From the NCBI RefSeq assembly GCF_001557875.1, contig NZ_LNRF01000012.1, positions 62,001 to 126,000 on the forward strand: a stretch of DNA of 64,000 nucleotides. The letters are read 5' to 3'. Position 1 is the stretch's first letter; each line of letters opens with the position of its first letter. Origin of the DNA: Vibrio splendidus. Its GTDB lineage: Bacteria > Pseudomonadota > Gammaproteobacteria > Enterobacterales > Vibrionaceae. This document shows, in pieces, positions 1-8,640 of this stretch. The position numbers and the translations under genes were made by a program. The notes under the pieces were generated by a model, which ran no database searches, was not told the DNA's origin, and saw nothing but the letters and a program-made list of their open reading frames with translations.

Positions 1-286
1 AGATGCAGCAAAGCTGTGGGTAGATAATTACTTACAACGCTGCGAATTAGAAGAGAGTTCAGTGGTAGAGCGCTGCGAAAAGATGAGGCAGGTAAATCCT
101 AAATACATCCTCAGAAACTACCTAGCCCAGCTAGCTATCGACAAAGCAGAGCGCGGTGATAGCAGTGATATTGAAGCATTAATGGTGGTACTTGCAGACC
201 CTTATGCGGAACACCCGGATTATGAACACCTTGCAGCTCTACCTCCTGAGTGGGGTAAAGCCATGGAGATCAGTTGTTCTTCTTAG
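1..286 (+). CDS. selO: Protein adenylyltransferase SelO, C-terminal end (partial)
   Basis: The frame is open from base 2 to a TAG at 284, so only about the last 94 residues are present and the start lies outside the window. SelO (YdiU) is a pseudokinase-fold enzyme that transfers AMP from ATP to protein hydroxyl groups, and it has been linked to redox stress. The tail shows the family's conserved end: NPKYILRNYLAQ, then a segment around DPYAEHPDYEHLAALPPEWGK, and the final CSS. The cysteine at this end corresponds to the selenocysteine of animal SelO. The kinase-like core is outside the window and cannot be judged. A 156-base gap separates it from the next gene. Confidence 0.9.
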   Translation, partial: DAAKLWVDNYLQRCELEESSVVERCEKMRQVNPKYILRNYLAQLAIDKAERGDSSDIEALMVVLADPYAEHPDYEHLAALPPEWGKAMEISCSS

Positions 287-442
287 CCTTTCACTATTTG
301 TGAACAGCAAAGTACAGATAGAGGTCACCAAGTTGTGATCTTTATCTGTTCATTGTTCTAACTTTACAAACATGTCAATAATCAAACTATCGGTCAGCCT
401 ATACACTATGTGAATAAGTTGTAAATTTAATAGGTTTGGGCG

Positions 443-1171
443 ATGCCAACAAATACTCGAATTCTCGTGGTGGATGATGACCAAGAAATCCGCGAGTTGC
501 TGGAAGAGTACCTCACAAAATCGGGTTTCGATGTCTCTTCTGTGGGAGATGGTGTTGAACTAGAAACTCATCTGCAAAACCAAGGTTACCCGGATCTGAT
601 TCTGCTTGATGTGATGCTACCCGGTGACGATGGTTTTACCTTGTGTCAGCGTGTTCGTAAAAATTCCAATGTGCCTATCATTATGCTTACTGCGGTATCG
701 GATGAAACCGATCAGATCATTGGCTTAGAAATTGGTGCCGATGACTATATTGCCAAGCCGTTTAGCCCACGTCAGTTAATGGCGCGTATCAAAGCCCTGT
801 TACGCCGCGTTCAAGTGGTTGATGACAAACCCAATGATTCTCTGCCTAAACAGATCACCTTTGGTGACTGGACGCTCGATACACTCGCACATCGAATCTC
901 ACATAATGAAAGCTCGGAAGAGATGGATTTGTCGGGTAGTGACTTTTCATTGTTAATGCTGTTCCTAACTCGCCCTAATGAAGTGTTAGACCGAGATACT
1001 ATCTCTTTTGCCACGAGAGGACGTGAAGCACTGCCTTTTGAAAGGGGCATTGATGTGCAACTTAGTCGCCTGAGAAGCCGATTAGGCGATAGCGGTAAAT
1101 ATCCTCACTACATCAAAACCATGCGTGGCAATGGTTATATTCTTGCTGTGCCTGTGCAGTATGAACACTAA
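443..1171 (+). CDS. OmpR-family response regulator, GltR-like
   Basis: This 242-residue protein has an N-terminal receiver domain and a C-terminal winged-helix DNA-binding domain. The receiver carries the acidic pair D11/D12, the phosphoacceptor D56 (in LLDVMLPG), T83 and K105 (in AKPF). The output domain (about residues 140-236) ends in the typical RLRSRLGD...KTMRGNGYIL wing. A sensor kinase follows 58 bases downstream on the same strand, then a sugar ABC importer, so the pair most likely controls that importer. The same arrangement (GltR/GtrS with gtsABCD) controls glucose uptake in Pseudomonas. The GltR-like assignment is inferred from the neighbours and overall resemblance. Confidence 0.85.
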   Translation: MPTNTRILVVDDDQEIRELLEEYLTKSGFDVSSVGDGVELETHLQNQGYPDLILLDVMLPGDDGFTLCQRVRKNSNVPIIMLTAVSDETDQIIGLEIGADDYIAKPFSPRQLMARIKALLRRVQVVDDKPNDSLPKQITFGDWTLDTLAHRISHNESSEEMDLSGSDFSLLMLFLTRPNEVLDRDTISFATRGREALPFERGIDVQLSRLRSRLGDSGKYPHYIKTMRGNGYILAVPVQYEH

Positions 1172-1229
1172 GTATGACTTACTGTTAATGAACTAATGCT
1201 AATGAAATATTGCCAATGAAGTATCTCGT

Positions 1230-2675
1230 ATGAACTGGTTGAGACGTTTAAAGCCTAACTCCTTGGTTGCTCGAACCTTATTGTTGACCTTGCTAGCCGT
1301 CGTCATAGCACAGGGTATCGCAACGTCGATTTGGTACAGCGAATCCAAGCACAAGGAATTGGAAGGGATTCGTTCTGCTTCATCGAGCATGGCCAATATG
1401 TTTGCCTCAACGGTGACTTTTTTCCAATCTTTGCCCGTTAAATATCGTCATATCGTGTTAGACCAAATTCGAAATATGGGCGGGACGCGTTTCTTCGTCT
1501 CTTTCAATAAAGAGGCATTGATTGTAGAACCGATACCTGACACTCGTTTAAAGACCGCATCGATTGAAGCGATAGAGAGTGTGTTGAGTAGCAAGCTCAA
1601 TAAGGTGGAGTCGGTACGTGTCGACTTCTCTCGTCCTGAACACCTTCGACTGCTTAAGAATGACATCTATTTAAGCGATCTCCCGCGATCGTGGGCACAT
1701 CATACGTTAACCCTAGAGCCTCTGAATCCACCCATCCTAGTTGTTCAAATAGAGTTAGCCAGCCATGAATGGGTGTACATTGCTGCATTGTTACCAGCTC
1801 CATACGTCAAGCTTGACGATACGATTATCGGCCGTGAGCAGGTGATCTTCTTAGTTTCATCAACGTTGATTCTGCTGGTGCTGACCTACTTGATGATTCG
1901 TCGCCAAGTGCGTCCTCTTAAAAAGTTAGCAAGAGCCGCCAATGAGATGAGCATGGATATTCAGCAGCCGCCACTTAATGAAGAAGGGGCAACGGAACTG
2001 GTCACCGCGACTCGGGCTTTTAATCGCATGCAGCAGCGGATTCGTCGTTATGTGGCCGATAGAGAACATCTCTTCTCTGCTATCTCTCATGATTTAAAGA
2101 CACCGATCACTCGCTTAAGGCTAAGAGCCGAGCTATTAGAAAGTGAGGTAAAGAAGAATAAGTTCAACAAGGATTTGGATGAGTTAGAAATGATGGTCAA
2201 GGGGGCACTACAAGCAGTAAGAGACACTGACCTTCACGAAAACAATGCCATTATCGATCTCAACGAGATGATGCTCTCCGTGATTGAACTGCACAACCAA
2301 CATCAAACCTTAGTCGAGTTTGAGCCAGTTGTGGTTGAACCGTTAGTCGCAAAGCCATTAGCCATTAAACGCGTACTGACCAACCTTATCGACAACGCAG
2401 TGAAATATGGAGCGTCAGCAGAGGTCGATATCAGCAGTAATCCTGTGTGGGTTATCGTGACGATTCAAGACCACGGCAAGGGGATACCAGAAGATAAACT
2501 TGAACTGGTGTTTGAGCCTTACTTTAGGCTGGCTACCGACGATCAAGGACACGGCTTAGGGCTCGGGATCTGCCGAAATATCCTGCACGGACACGGCGGA
2601 GATCTCATTATTCGCAACTCCTCTCAAGGTGGCTTAGAAGCCAAAGTCTATATACCAAGAGGCTTAGAAGTGTAA
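1230..2675 (+). CDS. Membrane sensor histidine kinase, GtrS-like
   Basis: The 481-residue kinase has an N-terminal membrane helix (about residues 11-33), a periplasmic sensor region of about 170 residues, a second membrane helix (about 205-225) and a HAMP linker (RRQVRPLKKLARAANEM). The dimerisation/phosphoacceptor helix has H287 in SAISHDLKTPITRL. The ATPase domain shows an N box (LTNLIDNAVKYG), a G1 box (DHGKGIPED) and a G2 box (GHGLGLGIC), so it looks catalytically intact. It should phosphorylate the response regulator encoded just upstream. The periplasmic ligand is unknown. If the parallel with Pseudomonas GtrS holds, it would be a sugar acid, but that is only an inference from context. 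Confidence 0.85.
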   Translation: MNWLRRLKPNSLVARTLLLTLLAVVIAQGIATSIWYSESKHKELEGIRSASSSMANMFASTVTFFQSLPVKYRHIVLDQIRNMGGTRFFVSFNKEALIVEPIPDTRLKTASIEAIESVLSSKLNKVESVRVDFSRPEHLRLLKNDIYLSDLPRSWAHHTLTLEPLNPPILVVQIELASHEWVYIAALLPAPYVKLDDTIIGREQVIFLVSSTLILLVLTYLMIRRQVRPLKKLARAANEMSMDIQQPPLNEEGATELVTATRAFNRMQQRIRRYVADREHLFSAISHDLKTPITRLRLRAELLESEVKKNKFNKDLDELEMMVKGALQAVRDTDLHENNAIIDLNEMMLSVIELHNQHQTLVEFEPVVVEPLVAKPLAIKRVLTNLIDNAVKYGASAEVDISSNPVWVIVTIQDHGKGIPEDKLELVFEPYFRLATDDQGHGLGLGICRNILHGHGGDLIIRNSSQGGLEAKVYIPRGLEV

Positions 2676-2694
2676 TGTAACAATTGTGTTACAT
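2675..2694. promoter_or_regulatory. Perfect inverted repeat, candidate operator of the sugar importer
   Basis: ATGTAAC-N6-GTTACAT is a perfect 7+7 palindrome that starts on the last base of the kinase stop codon and lies 91 bases before the binding-protein gene. It is not followed by a T-run, so it is not a terminator. The half-site spacing does not fit CRP. It loosely resembles a TyrR box (TGTAAA-N6-TTTACA). Its position suggests a promoter-proximal operator, perhaps for the adjacent response regulator. A smaller hairpin (CGGAC-GTCGA-GTCCG, 2752-2766) lies between it and the gene. Confidence 0.5.
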
Positions 2695-2785
2695 GGGGCT
2701 TACCTTTTGTTTCAATCTTATAAATCAGAATAAGTAGACTCTGTATTGAACCGGACGTCGAGTCCGCTAAACATGGAAGATAATA

Positions 2786-4033
2786 ATGAAAATCAATAAA
2801 ACCCTACTTACTCTATCTCTTCTTGCTGCCTCAACATTTTCTCAAGCTGGTGAAGTGGAAGTGCTTCACTGGTGGACTGCCGGTGGCGAAGCGAAGTCCG
2901 CAGCGGTACTGAAAGAGATGATTGAAGAACAAGGCCATACTTGGAAAGATTTCGCAGTGGCTGGTGGCGGCGGCGAAAGTGCGATGACTGTTTTGAAAAC
3001 TCGAGCAGTATCGGGCAATCCACCTTCTGCAGCGCAGATCAAAGGTCATGATATTCAAGAGTGGGGTGGTTTAGGTTTTCTAACGTCTCTCGATGCGACT
3101 GCTAAACAAGAACAATGGGATGAGTTATTGCCAGAGGTGGTGACTAAAGTGATGAAGTGGGATGGCGAATATGTGGCGGTTCCTGTCAACGTTCACCGTG
3201 TTAACTGGCTTTGGGCAAACCCTGTTGTTTTAGAAAAATCGGGTGTGACGGTTCCAACCACATTAGATGAGTTCTTTGTTGCTGCAGACAAGATTAAAGC
3301 GGCTGGCTTCATTCCACTGGCTCACGGTGGTCAACCTTGGCAAGACGCGACGGTATTCGAAGCCGTAGCACTTGATGTACTAGGCAGTGAAGATTACAAC
3401 AAAGCGTTCGTTGACCTTGATATGGACGTATTATCTGGCGACAAGATGGTGGAAGTCTTCACCAAGTTCAAAAAGATGCGTGACTATATCGACAGCAACT
3501 CTCCAGGTCGTGATTGGAACGTAGCAACTTCAATGGTTATCAATGGCGAAGCAGCAATGCAGATCATGGGTGATTGGGCGAAAGGCGAGTTTACAGCAGC
3601 AGGTAAAGTGCCGGGCAAAGACTACATCTGTGCACCGGCTCCAGGTACTGATGGCCAGTTCACTTTCAACATCGATAGCTTTGCGTTCTTTGAGCTGAGT
3701 GACAAAGAAAATCAAAAAGCGCAGCAAGATCTAGCGAAAACCATTCTTACCAAAGATTTCCAAGAAGTCTTCAACCTTAACAAAGGTTCTATCCCTGTAC
3801 GTCTAGATATGGACATGTCTAAGTTTGACCAATGTGCGTTGGACTCAATGGCAACCTTCAAAGCAAGTGCAGAGTCTGGCGACCTTGTTCCGAGTATGGC
3901 TCACGGCCTAGCGACGACAAGTTACGCTCAAGGCGCGATTTACGACGTGGTAACCAACTTCTTCAACGAGAAAGATGCCGATCCAAAACAAGCGGCAGCT
4001 AAGTTAGCGAAAGCAGTGAAAGCCGCTATTTAA
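2786..4033 (+). CDS. ABC sugar transporter, periplasmic binding protein (GtsA-like)
   Basis: This is a 415-residue extracellular solute-binding protein of the maltose/UgpB family (SBP family 1). Residues 1-21 form a signal peptide (MKINKTLLTLSLLAASTFSQA), and the mature protein starts near GEVEVLHWWTAGGE. The WW-T-GGE start, the AQIKGHDIQEW segment and the C-terminal YAQGAIYDVVTNFF helix resemble the glucose-binding GtsA of Pseudomonas, so glucose or mannose is the likely ligand. A good ribosome-binding site (GGAAG) precedes the ATG. It is the first gene of an importer operon with two permeases and an ATPase. A 181-base gap with a hairpin follows, as is common where the binding protein is made in excess over the membrane parts. 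Confidence 0.87.
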   Translation: MKINKTLLTLSLLAASTFSQAGEVEVLHWWTAGGEAKSAAVLKEMIEEQGHTWKDFAVAGGGGESAMTVLKTRAVSGNPPSAAQIKGHDIQEWGGLGFLTSLDATAKQEQWDELLPEVVTKVMKWDGEYVAVPVNVHRVNWLWANPVVLEKSGVTVPTTLDEFFVAADKIKAAGFIPLAHGGQPWQDATVFEAVALDVLGSEDYNKAFVDLDMDVLSGDKMVEVFTKFKKMRDYIDSNSPGRDWNVATSMVINGEAAMQIMGDWAKGEFTAAGKVPGKDYICAPAPGTDGQFTFNIDSFAFFELSDKENQKAQQDLAKTILTKDFQEVFNLNKGSIPVRLDMDMSKFDQCALDSMATFKASAESGDLVPSMAHGLATTSYAQGAIYDVVTNFFNEKDADPKQAAAKLAKAVKAAI

Positions 4034-4105
4034 TCTAACTTGATAAGCGACACACAACGCACGTGAGTGACGGGTTGTGTTGCTTTACCAAACCCCCAGG
4101 GTGGG

Positions 4106-4124
4106 TAGGCTCGTAGGGAGCCTA
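4106..4124 (+). other. Intercistronic hairpin after the binding-protein gene
   Basis: TAGGCTC-GTAGG-GAGCCTA is a perfect 7-bp stem with a 5-base loop, without a following T-run. A second inverted repeat (ACACAAC...GTTGTGT) lies just upstream, near 4051-4080. Such a structure between a binding protein and its permease often stabilises the upstream mRNA or partly stops transcription. That role is inferred here. Confidence 0.5.
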
Positions 4125-4214
4125 TCTACTCTTCACTCCCAATTCTGATATGCGTGATGCTGATGTGGTGCCGAAAGGTAAGCCATTGGCTCGATTGTGC
4201 AACAAGGATAAGTT

Positions 4215-5153
4215 ATGGAGCATGTTTTGACTGAGTCGACTCCAAAACCCACAAGGAGCCAGCCTGCACCGAAACCGAGTTTTGCTGACAGGTTGCAACA
4301 TTGGTTACCTAAAATTGTACTGGCGCCGACCGCGTTAGTGACCGTGGTGTGTATCTACGGCTACATTTTTTGGACGGCAGCGTTGTCGTTCACTAACTCT
4401 CGATTTCTGCCGAGCTTTAACTTCGTTGGCTTAACCCAATATGAAAAGCTGATGGATAACGATCGCTGGATCACCTCAATCACCAACCTCGGTGTGTTTG
4501 GTTTTCTATTCATGGCTATTGCCATCTTGCTTGGTGTTGGTTTAGCGGTATTGCTTGACCAGAATATCCGACAAGAAGGGGCAATTCGTACTATCTATCT
4601 GTACCCAATGGCGTTGTCATTCATCGTGACAGGTACCGCTTGGAAATGGATTCTTAATCCGGGTCTTGGCATTGAAAAGTTGATGCAAGATTGGGGATTT
4701 AATGACTTCAAATTTGATTGGTTAGTCGACTCGGAAATGTCGGTGTATACCTTAGTTATCGCGGCACTGTGGCAGTCTTCAGGCTTTGTGATGGCGATGT
4801 TCTTAGCGGGTCTGCGCGGCATCGATTCATCAATCATCAAAGCCGCTCAAATCGATGGGGCAAGCTTACCCACTATCTATCTCAAAATTATTCTACCTTG
4901 CTTGCGCCCTGTGGTTTTCAGCGCGGTGATCATTACGTCACACATTGCAATTAAGAGTTTCGACCTTGTGACGGCAATGACAGCGGGTGGCCCCGGTTAT
5001 TCATCGGATCTTCCTGCGCTATTCATGTACGCACACTCTTTTACTCGTGGACAAATCGGCCTTGGTGCTGCCAGTGCCATGATGATGCTTGCCGGTATCT
5101 TAGCGATTCTCGTGCCTTATCTTTACTCTGAACTTAGGGAGAAAAAGTCATGA
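4215..5153 (+). CDS. ABC sugar transporter permease, MalF/GtsB type
   Basis: This 312-residue inner-membrane protein has about six hydrophobic helices, the first near residues 36-58. The EAA loop that docks to the ATPase is visible as AAQIDGASLPTIYLKIILPCLRP (about residues 210-232). It forms the transmembrane channel together with the next gene's product. The start is supported by AAGGA ahead of the ATG. Its stop overlaps the start of the second permease by 4 bases (ATGA), which implies translational coupling. The substrate is most likely a hexose, judging from the binding protein. A proline- and lysine-rich N-terminal tail of about 30 residues precedes the first helix. Confidence 0.87.
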   Translation: MEHVLTESTPKPTRSQPAPKPSFADRLQHWLPKIVLAPTALVTVVCIYGYIFWTAALSFTNSRFLPSFNFVGLTQYEKLMDNDRWITSITNLGVFGFLFMAIAILLGVGLAVLLDQNIRQEGAIRTIYLYPMALSFIVTGTAWKWILNPGLGIEKLMQDWGFNDFKFDWLVDSEMSVYTLVIAALWQSSGFVMAMFLAGLRGIDSSIIKAAQIDGASLPTIYLKIILPCLRPVVFSAVIITSHIAIKSFDLVTAMTAGGPGYSSDLPALFMYAHSFTRGQIGLGAASAMMMLAGILAILVPYLYSELREKKS

Positions 5154-6007
5154 TGAATAACATCAATTTTGCTCGAATGTTTATCTATTCAGCACTGCTT
5201 TTCTTCTGTTTAGTGTATCTAATGCCATTGTTTGTAATGGTGCTGACGTCATTCAAAACTCTGCCTGATATCAAGGCGGGTAACTTGATGAGCTTGCCAA
5301 AAGAGTGGGTGTTTGATGCTTGGTATAAAGCATGGGACACCGCTTGTACTGGTGTGAAGTGCGAAGGCATTAAAGGCTACTTCTGGAACTCGTTCCAAAT
5401 GGTGATTCCTGCGGTAGCGATTTCAACCTTGCTCGGTGCATTCAATGGTTATGTTGTGACGAAGTGGCAATTTAGAGGTTCAAACCTGTTCTTTAGTTTG
5501 TTGTTATTCGGTTGCTTTATTCCGTTCCAAGTGGTGCTACTGCCGATGGCAACTATGCTTGGCAAGATGGGCTTGGCTAACACAACCATCGGCTTGGTGA
5601 TTGTGCACGTTATCTACGGCATGGCGTTTACTACACTGTTTTTCCGTAACTTCTACATCTCGATTCCTGATGAATTGATCAAGGCGGCAAAGCTTGATGG
5701 TGCGGGCTTCTTTACCATCTTCTTCAAGATCTTATTACCGATCTCAACGCCAATCATCATGGTGACGGTGATCTGGCAGTTCACCGCAATCTGGAATGAT
5801 TTCTTGTTCGGGGTGGTCTATTCCGGCTCAGAAACTCAGCCGATCACTGTGGCATTAAACAACTTAGTCAACACCAGCACAGGCGTAAAAGAGTACAACG
5901 TCGACATGGCCGCCGCGATCATCGCTGCACTGCCAACGCTGCTGGTGTATGTCTTCGCAGGAAAATATTTTGTTCGTGGCCTAACGGCAGGATCAGTAAA
6001 AGGATAA
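5150..6007 (+). CDS. ABC sugar transporter permease, MalG/GtsC type
   Basis: This 285-residue protein has about six membrane helices and an EAA loop (AAKLDGAGFFTIFFKILLPISTP, about residues 181-203). A periplasmic loop near residues 55-75 contains two cysteines (DTACTGVKCEG), a feature seen in GtsC-like permeases. It pairs with the upstream permease. The gene begins inside the previous stop codon, with two consecutive ATG codons (5150 and 5153), either of which could be used. The ATPase gene begins 6 bases after its stop. Confidence 0.87.
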   Translation: MMNNINFARMFIYSALLFFCLVYLMPLFVMVLTSFKTLPDIKAGNLMSLPKEWVFDAWYKAWDTACTGVKCEGIKGYFWNSFQMVIPAVAISTLLGAFNGYVVTKWQFRGSNLFFSLLLFGCFIPFQVVLLPMATMLGKMGLANTTIGLVIVHVIYGMAFTTLFFRNFYISIPDELIKAAKLDGAGFFTIFFKILLPISTPIIMVTVIWQFTAIWNDFLFGVVYSGSETQPITVALNNLVNTSTGVKEYNVDMAAAIIAALPTLLVYVFAGKYFVRGLTAGSVKG

Positions 6008-6013
6008 TTACCC

Positions 6014-7126
6014 ATGGCAACATTAGATTTAAAACAGATCCGTAAAACCTATCGCAACGCGGACAACGAAACGTTAAAGGGCATCGACATTAGTATCGAT
6101 TCGGGGGAATTTTTGATACTTGTCGGCCCTTCGGGGTGTGGAAAATCCACCCTAATGAACACCATTGCAGGGCTAGAGAATATTAGCTCGGGTGAGATTG
6201 TGATTGATGGCGTAGACGTGGCGCAGGTTGAACCTAAAGACCGCGACATAGCGATGGTCTTCCAGTCTTACGCTCTTTATCCAAACATGACGGTACGCGG
6301 CAATATCGCTTTCGGTTTGAAGATTCGTAAGATGCCTCAGGAAGAGATCGATGCTGAAGTCAATCGAGTTGCTGAAATGCTGCAAATCGAACAGTTACTT
6401 GATCGTAAACCATCGCAGCTTTCTGGTGGCCAGCGTCAACGTGTCGCGATGGGCCGCGCTCTGGCTCGTCGTCCTAAGCTGTATCTGTTTGATGAGCCGC
6501 TTTCTAACTTGGATGCCAAGCTGCGTGTTGAGATGCGTCATCAGATTAAACGTCTGCACCAGAAGCTCAACACTACGATTGTTTATGTAACCCATGATCA
6601 GATCGAAGCAATGACACTGGCGGATCGCATCGCAGTAATGAAAGATGGTGAACTGCAGCAACTAGGTACACCACAAGAGATCTACACTAAGCCAAATAAC
6701 ATGTTTGTGGCTGGCTTTATGGGGTCACCGTCAATGAACTTCATTAAAACCATGGTGGATTTGGATGAGGAACAGAATCCGATTATCAAGGTGGTTGGCA
6801 CGGCAGATCAAGAACACCACATTCGTTTGCCACAGAGTATGCGCGACCAAGATGGCAAAGAGTTGGTGATTGGGTTGCGTCCTGAACACATTACTGAGCA
6901 AGAAGGTGATGATGTGTCGGCAACCACGAAGCTAGACTTACAACTGGAGGTATTGGAACCGACAGGGCCAGATACTATTGCAATGGTCAAAGTGAATGAC
7001 CAAGAAGTGGCGTGTCGTTTGTCACCGGAATTTGAGGTATCGGTTGGTCAAATGGCACCACTGCATTTTGACTTATCAAAGGCGGTATTCTTTGATGCAC
7101 AGACAGAAGCGAGAATTGATTTTTAA
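6014..7126 (+). CDS. ABC sugar transporter ATPase (UgpC/MalK family)
   Basis: The 370-residue ATPase energises the importer from the cytoplasmic side. It shows Walker A (GPSGCGKST, about residues 38-46), the Q-loop (FQSYALYPNMTV), the signature LSGGQRQR, Walker B with the catalytic glutamate (LYLFDEPLSNLDAKLR) and the switch histidine (VYVTHDQIEAMTLADR). A C-terminal OB-fold/TOBE domain (about residues 240-370) with GLRPEHI is typical of sugar-importer ATPases. It is the last gene of the operon and is followed by an intrinsic terminator 26 bases downstream. Confidence 0.9.
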   Translation: MATLDLKQIRKTYRNADNETLKGIDISIDSGEFLILVGPSGCGKSTLMNTIAGLENISSGEIVIDGVDVAQVEPKDRDIAMVFQSYALYPNMTVRGNIAFGLKIRKMPQEEIDAEVNRVAEMLQIEQLLDRKPSQLSGGQRQRVAMGRALARRPKLYLFDEPLSNLDAKLRVEMRHQIKRLHQKLNTTIVYVTHDQIEAMTLADRIAVMKDGELQQLGTPQEIYTKPNNMFVAGFMGSPSMNFIKTMVDLDEEQNPIIKVVGTADQEHHIRLPQSMRDQDGKELVIGLRPEHITEQEGDDVSATTKLDLQLEVLEPTGPDTIAMVKVNDQEVACRLSPEFEVSVGQMAPLHFDLSKAVFFDAQTEARIDF

Positions 7127-7151
7127 GTGTTGCTAGCAAGTTAGTTTTACC

Positions 7152-7183
7152 AAACACCTCATCATTGGATGGGGTGTTTTTGT
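7152..7183 (+). terminator. Intrinsic terminator of the sugar importer operon
   Basis: AAACACCTCATC pairs with GATGGGGTGTTT (12 bp with one G-U pair, loop ATTG), followed by a T-run. It lies 25 bases after the ATPase stop codon. It also rules out an upstream start at 7165 for the next gene. Confidence 0.88.
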
Positions 7184-7275
7184 ATCAGGACAGACTAATT
7201 GTCATGTTGATGATAAAAAGCTCAGTAACGACTATGCTTTATGAGGTATTAATTTTTGGAAGAAGGATATCTGTA

Positions 7276-8406
7276 ATGAGAGTCCAAATGTTTGCAGGAG
7301 CAATGTTACTTGCTCTTCTTTCCTTTCCTGTATCTGCTGTTGTTAATCATGATTTGAGAGACAGTTATATTGTTGTTCTTAAAGAGAGTACATCGGAGTC
7401 TCGGGCGAGTGATATCGCGCGTGAAGTTGCCAAAGGACACGGTGTGGTGGGGCATCAATATAGCCACGCCTTGAAAGGATTTTCTCTTAAGGTCCCAGAG
7501 CAAGCTCTCAAAGGTCTTAAAAATAAGTTCCCCGAGATTGATTATATTGAGCCTGATATCGTCATGCACGCTTTACCTCGAGGAGGCAAACCTAATCGAG
7601 GTGGAGATAGTGTTGAGCGAGATCCACAACAGATCCCTTGGGGGATCACCAGAGTTAACGGTGGTACTGGTGATATGAGTGGTGCCTCCGTCGTTGCTTG
7701 GGTTATAGACTCGGGTATTGACAGCGACCACCCAGATTTAAATGTAAATAAATCCCGAGGGGCAAATTTTACTCGCGGTAAGAAAAACAATACTAATGAT
7801 GGTAATGGGCACGGTACGCATGTAGCAGGCACCATTGGGGCTTATGATGACGGTTTTGATGTCGTTGGCGTTGCTCCCGGTGTACAGGTCATTCCCGTAC
7901 GAGTGTTAGATAACAGTGGTAGTGGTTCAATGTCGGGCGTGATTGCAGGTGTTGATCATGTTGCACGCTATGGCGCCTCTGGTGACTGTGCCAATATGAG
8001 TTTGGGAGGCTCGGGATATTCGGCGGCCTTGGATAGTGCAATTAAAACAGCGGCAGCAAAAGGGATATTTTTCTCAATTGCAGCGGGTAATTCAGGCCAG
8101 GATGCCAGTGGTTTTACGCCAGCTAGCACCAACGGCACGAATATATTTACTATCTCCGCATTTGGTGAAACTAGCGATAACTTCGCTTACTTTTCCAATT
8201 ATGGTTCTGATGTAGATTACGCTCAACCGGGAGTTGATGTGTTATCGACCAAAGCGGGGGGAGGAACAGTTTCTTACAATGGTACCTCAATGGCGGCTCC
8301 TCACTTTTGTGGAGTACTATTAGCCACCGGAGGCTCATTCTCTTTGGATGGAGCCGTGAATAATGATCCCGACGGATCTCCTGACCCTATTGCAGTGAGT
8401 AATTAA
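7276..8406 (+). CDS. Secreted subtilisin-like (S8) serine protease
   Basis: The 376-residue precursor has a signal peptide (about residues 1-21, MRVQMFAGAMLLALLSFPVSA). An inhibitor I9 propeptide follows (about 30-95, with SYIVVLKE and a final YIEPD), then a subtilase domain. The catalytic triad is visible: D145 in WVIDSGIDSDHPDL, H179 in GHGTHVAG and S338 in GTSMAAPH. The start at 7276 is chosen because AAGGA lies ahead of it and a signal peptide follows directly. The longer frame from 7165 begins inside the previous terminator. The protein ends soon after the catalytic serine, with no C-terminal domain and no GlyGly-CTERM tail, so it is a minimal secreted protease. It is a single-gene unit with its own terminator. 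Confidence 0.9.
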   Translation: MRVQMFAGAMLLALLSFPVSAVVNHDLRDSYIVVLKESTSESRASDIAREVAKGHGVVGHQYSHALKGFSLKVPEQALKGLKNKFPEIDYIEPDIVMHALPRGGKPNRGGDSVERDPQQIPWGITRVNGGTGDMSGASVVAWVIDSGIDSDHPDLNVNKSRGANFTRGKKNNTNDGNGHGTHVAGTIGAYDDGFDVVGVAPGVQVIPVRVLDNSGSGSMSGVIAGVDHVARYGASGDCANMSLGGSGYSAALDSAIKTAAAKGIFFSIAAGNSGQDASGFTPASTNGTNIFTISAFGETSDNFAYFSNYGSDVDYAQPGVDVLSTKAGGGTVSYNGTSMAAPHFCGVLLATGGSFSLDGAVNNDPDGSPDPIAVSN

Positions 8407-8461
8407 TTCGTTTGACAGTGTTGATAGTTTAAGTGGTGTAACAAATGCCGTTGTAGGCAAT

Positions 8462-8488
8462 AAAAAGCGACCTGTTGGGTCGTTTTTT
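8462..8488 (+). terminator. Intrinsic terminator after the S8 protease
   Basis: AAAAAGCGACC pairs with GGTCGTTTTTT across the loop TGTTG, with the T-run forming part of the stem. It lies 55 bases after the protease stop. The 234-base gap up to 8641 also contains a small TGCAC-TTTG-GTGCA hairpin (8612-8625) shortly before the next gene. Confidence 0.85.
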
Positions 8489-8640
8489 ATTGTGAATAAT
8501 CATCGAGTAGACAGTTAATTATCATCAAAGCTGATATTTAGTGTGATGTGGCTATATAAAGCTGACGTAGAAACGCGTAGGATCGACTCAACTTTAGATC
8601 AAATACTAGGTTGCACTTTGGTGCATAAACAGAAGAATAC

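Noticed and set aside
2675..2694. CRP site
   Set aside because: The half-sites TGTAA and TTACA are 8 bases apart, not 6, and lack the GTGA core of CRP operators.
7165..7275. Upstream extension of the S8 protease frame
   Set aside because: It starts inside the terminator of the sugar importer operon and would bury the signal peptide; the ATG at 7276 has a good ribosome-binding site.
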